Translations under genes and position numbers: made by a program
In this document: positions 54,501 through 64,000 of the stretch, in pieces
How positions within the stretch are numbered: position 1 is the stretch's first letter
Layout: each line of letters starts with the position of its first letter
The notes under the pieces: generated by a model
What the model was told of the DNA's origin: nothing
Seen by the model: the letters and a program-made list of their open reading frames with translations, nothing else
The model's database searches: none
Assembly: GCF_000220395.1 (NCBI RefSeq)
Contig: NW_004087491.1
Span: 18,066-82,065, forward strand
Length of the DNA stretch: 64,000 nt
Direction of reading: 5' to 3'
Origin: Ichthyophthirius multifiliis
Lineage: Eukaryota; Ciliophora; Oligohymenophorea; Hymenostomatida

Positions 54501-56871
54501 AATTATCTGCACTTTCCCTTATCTTGATTTTATTAATCTATAACTTTGCTCCTTTAGGGATACTAATAAATTTATTATAATTAATATTTTTGCTGTGCTA
54601 ATCTAACCCAAATAATGATTTAAATTAAAATTTAAACATCATTTCGTTTTAATAACATTCTGACTTTAAACGTAAAGTATTTATATGTAATTTAAATAAA
54701 TATAAGGTCTATTAATTTTCTTTATTTTCAGTTTTTTTTCTTTCTTATTTTTTATATAAAGTTCACTTAAAAAGTTATTTGTTAAATGATTTAAAACTTT
54801 TTTTTTTTTTTTAATAAAAAATTATTTTATTTTTATAAATTTATTACCCTTTTTTTATAAATTTAACTATGTTTTTAATTCTTATTTAAATAAAAATACT
54901 TAATTATGTAAATTTTTAACATCTTTTATCATAAAATTTTCATCAACAACAATATTTAAACTCTTCAATTTAAAATCAATTAAAATATTTCGTTCATTTT
55001 GTATTTTTAGTAAATTTTTATAATTATAATTTATATTTTTATGTATTTCTTTTCCATCTATATTCTTTATTTTTTTATTTTTTTCAAAAAATTAACAAAA
55101 AATATAAATTTTACTTTTATTTTCAAGTTCGGATTTAAACTAGAAAACCAATCATAAGCATTTTATTTTTTTTAATAGCTTTCTTATTATTTTAAGTTTT
55201 CATTCATTTCTAAAAGACTTTCTAAAGCAATTTACCTTTACCAAATAATATGACTTAAAGTATATTCGTTTTCATAATAAATTAAATAATTCTATTTTTG
55301 TAATATTACTATAAAAATTAAACAAAAATTATTTACATTTTATTTTTTATTTATAAGATATTTATTTATTTATTTCTATATATATATTTATCTATATTTT
55401 TGATCCCTTAATTTCTTAATAATATTATGAAATTTAGCTTTTTATTATGTTTTATTTTCGTCAATGACTCTCTTTCCTTTTTTTTTTTTTTTTAAAAAAA
55501 AAAAATATAAAAAAATAAAATAAAAAATAAATACCAATATAAATCCACCATTATTTTGCCCCAGAAATATTTATTATATCACCTATTATATTTTTATTTA
55601 TTTTTTCATATATAATAATTAACTTTTTTTGTTTACTACTTTTTTAAGAAGGTTTTATTAAAGGCCTATCATCTCTTTAATATAAAATACACTAAAGGGC
55701 TTTTACTAAAAGTCTAATTTAAGATTATTTAAAATTCATTTCAATTAAATCACTATTAATAATAAATTAGACATTAAATTCATCTTTATATTAAACTTTA
55801 AGAGTACTTTAAATATTCACCATTTTCAAAATAAAATTATCTTGACTTACAAATTCATTTTAATAATCTGAGCTTTAATAATTACTACTTAAAATGGTTT
55901 CATTTAAAAATTATTCTACTTTTTTATAATTAAAACTATTTGATTATTTTTATGTATTGATTTTCTTATATATAATTATGTTGTATACGTTTTTATATTC
56001 GAATTAGCATTATTCATAAAAATCAAAAAACAAAAATAGTTCATTTACATCTATATTTTTCTTTATTATACCAAATGTTGATTATTATTGTTATTATTAT
56101 TCATATTGCTTATTTATTTCTTTAAAGTTTATTTCCTTAATTTTTAAATGCAATTTTATTATTTCATTGACACTTAATTAATATATATATGTTATTGATA
56201 AATCTATTATATTCAAGCTGAATTTTTGCAATGATATTCTTATTGCTTTCGCAATATATCCTTGATTTTCTTCTTTGTTTTAATCCTATTAATTATCATA
56301 TTTTTTTAATACTTATTCCTTTATTTTCTACATTTATTACTTCATTTATTCATATGACATTTAATTGTAATTTTCTTAATATTTTAAACCTAATTCTAGT
56401 CCTTAAATAGTAATTTAAATTCCCTAAATGATTTTTAATTTTTTTTAAATAAATATATGATTGTTTTTTAACATTTTTTTATTTATTTTTATAAATTTCA
56501 AACTTCTTTCATTAAATTCTTCCAAGGTATTTTTATTGTCAATTTATTTATTTAACTAGTTAATAATTATAAATTCAAACTATTTATTATTTCTTGGTTT
56601 AACTCTAAATTTTATAATTCTAATAACCCTTTAATATTTCAATTATTATATATAATCAACAATTTTATTATAAAGATAAATTATTTTACCATCCCATAAA
56701 CTAATTTTTAATTATTATGTATCAAATCCTTTAAAATATGGTTGTAGAATCTAAAAGTTCATATTTTAAAAAATAAAAATAATTTATATTAGAAATTAAT
56801 ATAATTTTATATTTAAAAACATTTGATAATATGAATGATAAAGCCCAATTAAGTCCTCCAATTTTAAGCAT
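42185..56871 (-). CDS. VPS13: VPS13 (chorein-type bridge lipid transporter), about 14.7 kb gene
   Basis: VPS13 proteins form long hydrophobic grooves that carry lipids between organelles at contact sites. The N terminus at 56871 reads [17 protein letters not shown], spliced to [20 protein letters not shown] and [16 protein letters not shown], then [16 protein letters not shown]. This is the chorein domain ('DTQQLKISLW', 'KLTLKIPWKNL'). Far downstream come [25 protein letters not shown] and [16 protein letters not shown] (VAB/SHR-BD region). The C-terminal domain has [17 protein letters not shown] and [12 protein letters not shown], then [16 protein letters not shown] last 34-nt intron leads to [17 protein letters not shown] and TGA 42185-42187. 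Both ends are secure. The AT-richest part (48.6-56 kb) has many introns whose limits I did not resolve, and frame breaks are likely. A split into two genes cannot be fully excluded. Confidence 0.85.
45431..45487 (-). repeat. (AAT)n coding poly-Asn in VPS13
   Basis: About 19 trinucleotide units. In the flanking reading frame ([12 protein letters not shown] before, [15 protein letters not shown] after) it encodes poly-asparagine. It lies in the C-terminal half of VPS13. Confidence 0.8.
48362..48535. repeat. (AT)n/TATATG-rich block in VPS13
   Basis: A 170-bp block of alternating TA interrupted by ATGTATA and ATCTATA units. It most likely forms an intron core of VPS13. Confidence 0.8.
51463..51505. 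repeat. (ATT)n tract within VPS13
   Basis: About 14 ATT units. On the coding strand this is AAT/TAA/ATA, so poly-Asn, poly-Gln or poly-Ile, or part of an intron; the local frame is not resolved. Confidence 0.75.
55478..55504. repeat. T16A11 junction
   Basis: A T run directly joined to an A run, one of several TnAn self-complementary junctions in the window, here inside the VPS13 gene and probably intronic. Confidence 0.8.
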
Positions 56872-58360
56872 TTTACTTTAATTATATTTATTATTGTTTT
56901 TTAAAAATTTGTTTATTTTAAAATATAAAAAAAACAAATAATAAAATTATATATATATATTAAATCAAATATAAAAAAATTAATAAATTAAAGAAAATTT
57001 AGTGCATAAATAATATTTTTAATATCAAAATATTATTATTTTACTATTTTAGCTTTTATCATAATAAATAAAAAAATATAATTAATCCTTTTATATTTTA
57101 TGTCAACCTTTATATATTAAAAATATAGGAAAAAATTTATGATTTTAACTAATTAAAAATTAGGTCTTTAAAAAAACTTTATATATATATAGAAAATTAT
57201 TTAAGATTTATAATATATATTAAAATCTTTTGATAGTTATTATTTTAAATAAAAATTGTTTAAAGAAAGTATAACACATTTTTAATAAAATTGAATAAAA
57301 GCATTTTGCCCTAAAATTTCAATTACATGATAATAAATTAATTTTTTTTTTTATTTTAAAAAAAAAAATATTTAATTTTAAATATAAATAAATTATAATT
57401 TATTAAAATTTTTAAAAAATCGATTTGAAAATATTTTAATTACAAAATATCTTATTTATAATAATATATCAAATCACATATATATATATGTTGTAAAAAC
57501 TTTATTTGTAAAAGTTCATGTAAACTTTCTTTTCATATATAAAAAAAAATAACATAGAAATGGTTTTAAATTATTATATTATTAAGTTTGGATAATATGA
57601 TTTATATATACTTAATAAATATCTTTATGGTAAAAGATAAATATAGCATAAAAGATCTATTAAATATGAATTCTAATATTTTGTAAAAAATAAACATAAA
57701 TAAAAATAAATGTAAATATATTTATTTTTATAATATTTCATAATACATTATTAATAATTTTTTTATAAAATTATAATTAAAATATTAAAATTAAAAAAAA
57801 AATTTTAATATTAGCTATAAAATTATAATATATATATATATATAAATATATAAATATATAAAAATATTTATTATATATATTTATAAATATTAAAAATAAT
57901 AAATACATTTATATATAAATAATATTTATAATTTCTTATTTATTTTTAATATATTTTTCCATTAATTTTATATACAAACAAAAATTTTTATTTTGATATT
58001 ATTTAAAAAAAAAAATATTAACTATAAACGATTAGAATGATAGGAATAGTTTTAAGGTAGATTATTTGTTTAATATTCAAATTTTTAAATATAAAAAAAT
58101 TTATATATGAACGAATAGAAAGATTAGAAAAAAAATGAAAAAAAAGTTAAAAATAGATTAAAAATAAATTAATAAAATAAAATTGATATATCTATGTAAA
58201 AAAAATGAAAGTAGTAGATAATTTTTATGCTTTAATAATATTTTACAAATGATAATAAATGATTAAAAAGAAAGAAATATTTTAATTTAATTGATTACTT
58301 ATATTACTTTTAAAAAAAATATGAAATATATATAGATAAATATATATATATTTATGTAAT

Positions 58361-58409
<49 letters not shown>

Positions 58410-58777
58410 GTATATGTATATGTATATATCTTTTTATAAAATAATATAAGATAAAAAAAATATTAATTTATAAATAAAACTATTAAAGCCTTTAATATCA
58501 AAAATAATTTTATATATTTTTTTTTTTTTCATTTATAATAATTGTCAAATATAAAATTAGATATATATATTATTAACGTCATCAAAATTAAAAAAAATAT
58601 AATTGTATATCCTTATATATTAAATTTACATAAATAAAAATTAAGATAATTTTTTTATATTTTAATTAAAATAAAAAATAAATCAAAATAAAAATCAAAA
58701 AAAAAAAAATAAAAAATAAAAAATATAAATAAAATATAATAATTAATAAAAAATTTAAATAAAATAAAAAAAAAATC
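56872..58777. promoter_or_regulatory. Divergent 1.9-kb A/T region between VPS13 and citrate synthase
   Basis: Nearly pure A/T with (AT)n at 57829-57845 and 58358-58400. A 33-codon frame at 58037 (MIGIVLRQIICLIF..) could encode a small membrane peptide, but length and composition are within chance in this code. No conserved gene or RNA is seen. It must hold the two divergent promoters. Confidence 0.5.
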
Positions 58778-60195
58778 ATGAAAACACTTTCATAAAAAAT
58801 CTTCTTCCCCTTTAGTAAATAAAACACTGACCTAAAATTAGTCTTAAAAGACCTAATTCCCTAAAAGCAAGCCGAACTTTAACTAATAAAAGAAAAGTAT
58901 GGTGATAAAATAGTCGGCGAATACAATGTTAAATAAGTAATTGGTGGTATGAGAGGAATAAAAGGCCTAATGAGTGACCTTTCACGTTGTGACCCTTGGA
59001 AAGGTATTATGTTCCGTAACTATTCAATACCTTAATTAAAGGAATTTCTCCCTAAATACGACTCTAAACATCATGAATAAAATAAACTCGAGCCTCTCCC
59101 AGAAGGTATTTTTTGGCTCCTTATGACCGGAGAACTCCCTAATTAATAATAAGTAGAAAGTATAAAAAAAGAATGGTAACATAGAGGTGTATTGGATAAA
59201 TCAGTAGTCGACTATATATTATCTTTACCTTAAGAATTACACTCTATGACTATGCTTTCTATGGCTGTTTTATATTTATAAAAAGACTCAAAATTCGCTC
59301 ATTTATATGATGAAGGTAGAGCCGTTAAAAAAGAATACTGGATTTATTTCTATGAAGATGCTATGGATTTAATAGCCAAGATTAACAAAATCGCAGCCAT
59401 TATTTACAGGCACAAATATCATGTAAAAAATAAATATTTACGAAAAAAAATAAAAATAAAAAATAATAGAATTCATAACTTATTGATTCACATTCAACTT
59501 TAGATTGGGCAGGAAATTACAGTCATATGTTAGGCTTTGATAACATTGTAGTCCAAGAATGCTTAAGAGGTTATTTATCAGTACATTGTGATCACGAAAG
59601 TGGAAATGTATCTGCTCACACTACTCATTTAGTCGGTTCAGCCTTATCTGACCCTTATCTTTCCTATTCTGCTGGTATAAACGGTTTAGCAGGTCCTCTA
59701 CATGGTTTAGCCAACTAAGAAGTCTTAAAATGGATGCTTGATTTCGTAAAAGAAAAAGGATTTGAAGTATCTGATAAAGATATTGAAGACTACGTAGATT
59801 CTGTAATCTAAAGTGGAAAAGTAGTACCTGGTTATGGACATGCCGTTTTGAGAGATACTGACCCCAGATTCCATCATTAATAGGATTTCGCACTTTAATA
59901 TATGAAAGATGATAAATATATTAAACTTCTGCATTAATGTGCAGAAGTTATCCCAAAAAAACTAAAAAGTTATCACAAAATAGCTAATCCTTATCCAAAT
60001 GTAGATTGTCATAGTGGAATTACTCTATATGCTTTAGGATTAAAGGAATATTAATATTATACTGTTATTTTTGCAGTTTCTAGAGCCTTAGGATGTATGG
60101 CAAATTTAATTTGGTCTAGAGCTTTTGGACTTCCTATTGAAAGACCAGGATCAGTTGATTTATAATGGTTTAAAGATAAGTATGGACATTAATGA
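58778..60195 (+). CDS. CS: Citrate synthase (456 aa)
   Basis: Condenses acetyl-CoA with oxaloacetate in the TCA cycle. In Tetrahymena the same protein also forms 14-nm filaments. Exons are 58778-59422 and 59470-60195, with a 47-nt intron; the total is 457 codons, no frame break, ending at TGA 60193-60195. [15 protein letters not shown] is a plausible mitochondrial presequence. Core blocks: [68 protein letters not shown] (catalytic His), [16 protein letters not shown] (catalytic His and Arg) and [13 protein letters not shown] followed by [10 protein letters not shown]. All expected active-site residues are present. GC content is clearly above the flanks. Confidence 0.96.
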
Positions 60196-60378
60196 TGTGT
60201 GTTTTTTATAAAAAAAAATATTATTTTATAACTCTAATATAAACAAAAAATTAAAAAATTAAAATGTTTTTAAAAAATTTATAAATATATATATACAATA
60301 TAAAATATAAAACATAAAATATATATATAAATATATACATTATTTAATATATATTTACTATAATTTAAATTTATTATT

Positions 60379-60799
60379 TCAAATTATTTATTTTCTTTTT
60401 AAATATTCTTTTACAAGACTTTTAAATTCTGTGTCATTAGGTATTCGATAAAATATTGGCTTAGTAATAATTAAAGTAAGATTAATTAAATCTTCTTTCT
60501 AAATAAAATAATATATTAAAGAAAAAAAAAAATTATTATAAATTAAATGATTAATAAAAATTGATTACTAATTATTATTATTATATCATGCTTTATCTAT
60601 ACTTATTATACAAATGGTTAAATGTTAATGTATGTTAATCCAAATATTTTTAAATAACATAAGACATCAATTAACTGAAAATTATTTAAATTATATATTA
60701 CAAATTTAAATATAAAAATTACAAATCAATAACTTAAACTAAAATTTAATGTCTAATAAAAATATAATATATAAATAAATATTTTTTGTATATATATAT

Positions 60800-60847
<48 letters not shown>

Positions 60848-62994
60848 TTTTTTTATATTTTGTTTACATTTTTTTTTTTTTTTATTATTATCCTTGTTAA
60901 AATTCTTCAAAAATTTCTCTTACTAAATCCATATATTTCAATTAAAAAAGTTTCATAATATTATCTTTAAATTTTTTTTTTTTTAATTTTTATCTTGTCC
61001 ATGTCGATTATATTTTATGTATTTTTCTATTGAATATAATCATCCTTTTTTTTAATTAATAAACATAGATGCTTTAAGGTAAAACTTTTGCTATTATTTT
61101 ATCTAATTATTCATTTATTTTGTTTTATATTATATTCGTATAATTTTGTAAAATAATCCGGGAATAACTAACTAATCTTTATTATTTTTCTTCACCAAAA
61201 GCCTTTACTTTATGATAGCCTTTGCCTAATAAAGCTACTATATAAATCTGTATATAAAAATTTATATTATAATAATTTAATTTCAGTATTTTTTAAAAAC
61301 CAATAAAAATTAAAAAATTAACAAAATAAATATTATTTAAATAAATAATTTTTTATTTATATGCTTTTGCTAAAAAAATCAAAAGAGAATAAAATAAAAT
61401 AAATTAATATTAATATTAAAAAAAATTATAAAAATTACATATATATATATATTTAAATTTGTGTTAATATTTTTTTTTATTATTATATATATATATATAT
61501 TTATATATATTACTCCTCCTTTTGTTTATATATATCTTTTTGCAATCTATCTTTTTAAAAATTTCCTTATAGTATCAAAAAAGTTTATTGTTTAAATTTA
61601 TTTTATCCAAACTAATTAAAATAATTTTAATTTAGAATATTTATTAATAATTAGAGTAATTTTTTTTTTATATTCTCTCTTTAAATTACTATTTTTTATT
61701 TACTATTTTACTTTTTCTTATCTTTCTGTTTCAATCATTTATTTTCTTTGTTTTATTTTTTATAAGTTAATATTATGAATAACCTAAATATAATATATTT
61801 AATATATCTCATTTAAAAATAAAAATACTTTTCTTTTCTTTCCTGTGAATATTGAAATTTATCAAAAATGTTAAAAATATTACTTTTATTATAATTTATT
61901 TTTTCAGTATTTACATTTTATTTTTTATTATATGAACTTTCATCATAGCTCTATTAAAAGTTATTAACTTTTAAAATTTTGTTCCCCTTATTTTTATATA
62001 AAACACTATATCTTTTCGTTTTATTTTATTATTTATTTTTATCTTCATTCCCAAAAAGTACTTTTATATAAATAACTGTTTCATATTCTGAGAAAATCGA
62101 AAAATATAAATTGTTTTCATATTAAAATATAGACTTTCCTCCTTATGCATTTATTTTGAAAGATTTTCCCTTTATTTTTGAAAAAAAAAATATAAAAGAT
62201 ATATATATATATATAATGTAAAATAAATTAATAGATGAAACATCAAACTCTTTTTCGGAATTAAATTTATTAGGTCTTTAAGCTGTTAAAGAAATAAATC
62301 CTCTAATTAAGCATTATTCATAATTTTATTTTTAATAAATTACTTTATTATTGTTTAAAAGAAAATAAAATATTTTTTTTTTTTTAAAAAAAAAAGAAAA
62401 ACATAATTTTAAAGGAGAAGGCTTTTATTTTAATTAAATATTAAAATAATAAAAAACTAAAGGTTTCATTCTATATAATTTCTATACATTTTAATCTAAT
62501 AAATAAGTTTATTCCGTTTCTATATGTTAAATTTTCATTTGTTCTTTTTCAGGATTTTCTTATGTATATTTCTGCCCTTCTTAAAAACTGAAATATTCTA
62601 ATCTATCAATTTTATCTAATAAAGAATGTTTTCTTTATAGAAAATTTATTTATTCTGTGCAATATTAAGAAATACCATATAAATTGCTTTCAATATTTTA
62701 TTTTTTTTATTAATATTATAATGTTTTTAAAAATTTTTAATTTGTTGAATTTTATTATGTAGTAATAGAAATTTTTCTTGATTAATTTTCATAATATTAA
62801 TTTCTTTATTAAAAATTAAACTATGTTTTTTCTGGAAATTAAAGAGTAGTATCAATTGGCATTTATATATTTTTATTTTAAAAGTTATTGTTTATTTAAT
62901 TTTATAAATACTTTGTATATTAAAAATTGTCTTCTTTTTTTAATAGTTCACTTATTTTTTATTAAAAACTAATCTTTTTTACAGGTTCTAACAT
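60379..62994 (-). CDS. Hypothetical Q/N-rich protein
   Basis: Unrecognised. The start MLEPVKKISFQQKISELLKK at 62994 opens about 190 codons of polar sequence (LDKIDRLEYFSFQEGQKYTQ, EQMKIQHIETEQTYLLDQ). A probable 36-nt intron (gttttt..aaaag) near 62415-62455 follows. Later segments read SLTAQRPNKFNSEKEFDVSS, GGKSIFQYENNLYFSIFSEY, ILKVNNFQQSYDESSYN, GKGYHKVKAFGEEKQQRLVS and YMDLVREIFEEFQ. The last exon ends PNDTEFKSLVKEYLKRKQII before TGA 60379-60381. Introns lie near 60500-60880 and 61250-61510 and at 62180-62220; their limits are not fixed. No domain is seen. It is convergent with citrate synthase. Confidence 0.6.
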
Positions 62995-63000
62995 TTTAAT

Positions 63001-63034
<34 letters not shown>

Positions 63035-63952
63035 GAATTTAATATTTTTGTTATTTTTATTTAAAAATTATTTTTAATTAAACGTTTTAAAAAAAATAAT
63101 ATTCGAAGTTTATTTAATAAAAGCAAAAAAAGTCATATAAAACATTATTAATATATAATAATAAACTCATTAAATTAAAACTTTATAGTAATACATATTT
63201 TTAAAAGATTTACGGAACAAACTAAATAGAAATTAGTGACAAAAAAATAATTACTTGAAAGGTATTATAAATAAAAACTAATATCTGCAATAAACATTTT
63301 TAGAATGAAATAAAAGAAAAAATTCAACGGCAAAATTATAAATAATCCTATGATAAAATTTTCAGATTAAAAATCATATTTATAAAAATGAATGCTTTAT
63401 ATTAAATATAAACAAAAAAAAATCCTTGAGTATTTATATTCTAAAAAGTATATATTTATATAATTTAATATTTTTTTTAAAAGTATTTTTTATTATTGAA
63501 TAAAAAGATCAATAAATAATCAAATTTTAAAATTAGAAAACAAATAAAAATAAGTAAAAGGTTTTTAATTAATTAAATTAGAATAAATAATTTGCAATTA
63601 ATAATAATTCTAATAAACAGGCTATTATTTTATATATATATAAATAAAATAATTATAAATTTTGTATTATTAAAGATATATATTGTTAAAATAATTAAAA
63701 TAAAAAGCTTTAAAATAATTATTAACGATTATTTACTTAAATTATATTCAATAGTGATAAAAAATATTATATTTATTTATAAAAAGTTAATTATATAAAT
63801 ATAATTTAAGAAATTTTATTCTTTCATAAAATATATAAAATATAAAATTATTAAATTAATTAAAATATTTTGTATATGTAAACTTCAAAAAAATATAAAA
63901 TATATAAAAAAAAAAATTAATAAAATAAAAATTAATAAAATAAATAAAAATC

Positions 63953-63999
<47 letters not shown>

Positions 64000-64000
64000 A
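62995..64000. other. A/T region upstream of the last gene
   Basis: Begins with a T run of about 28 bases (63007-63034), likely just upstream of the start of the minus-strand gene. From about 63035 to 63403 the plus strand is open for some 120 codons with a basic, helix-like composition (FKRFTEQTKQKLVTKKQLL), ending at TGA. There is no ATG near its beginning, so it is unproven. The window ends in (TA)n at 63956-63997. Nothing else is recognised. Confidence 0.4.

Overview
This window is almost certainly macronuclear DNA of an oligohymenophorean ciliate. The base composition is extremely AT-rich (by eye above 80%). Every long reading frame uses TAA and TAG as glutamine and TGA as the only stop (genetic code 6). 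The genes carry many short AT-rich GT..AG introns, mostly 40-130 nt. The extreme AT content and intron style fit Ichthyophthirius multifiliis, a fish parasite, best; a Tetrahymena relative is the alternative. This is inferred from style, not from a database match. With the standard code nearly all genes disappear, so all calls below were translated with code 6.

Layout. 1-968 (-): 5' part of RICTOR. 1270-3474 (+): VPS52. 3615-8970 (-, with one + gene): a twin-CX3C small protein, two unrecognised proteins, a degenerate protein kinase and a secreted Cys-rich protein. 9646-12816 (+): histidyl-tRNA synthetase with a long N-terminal extension. 12965-20609 (-): an MGNC-starting Q-rich protein, long-chain acyl-CoA synthetase, USP14/Ubp6 and a tubulin-tyrosine-ligase-like enzyme. 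Near 20920 lies a compact GC-rich island that looks like a C/D-box snoRNA. 21753-31817 (+): kinesin, VPS8 and UTP25. 33309-39618 (-): ATG4 and PI4-kinase beta. 40567-42047 (+): a coiled-coil protein. 42185-56871 (-): one giant VPS13 gene. 58778-60195 (+): citrate synthase. 60379-62994 (-): an unrecognised Q/N-rich protein. The gaps are nearly pure A/T with (AT)n tracts.

Functionally the window is ordinary eukaryotic housekeeping with many membrane-traffic and lipid genes: VPS52 (GARP/EARP), VPS8 (CORVET), VPS13 (lipid transfer), PI4KB (PI4P), ATG4 (autophagy), ACSL and RICTOR (TORC2). There are also microtubule genes (TTLL, kinesin, a possibly ciliary coiled-coil protein), ribosome biogenesis (UTP25), translation (HisRS), proteasome (USP14) and TCA cycle (citrate synthase).

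A striking cross-cutting signal is that many conserved genes are broken by single-base frame shifts. Almost all are repaired by adding one base to an A or T run, and exon-length arithmetic agrees. I read this as homopolymer error in the underlying sequence. The kinase at 6950-8531 also has altered DFG and APE motifs, so real decay is possible there. I did not find a convincing wholly new multi-gene system. The most novel-looking items are the snoRNA-like island, the Cys-rich secreted protein, the twin-CX3C protein and the degenerate kinase.
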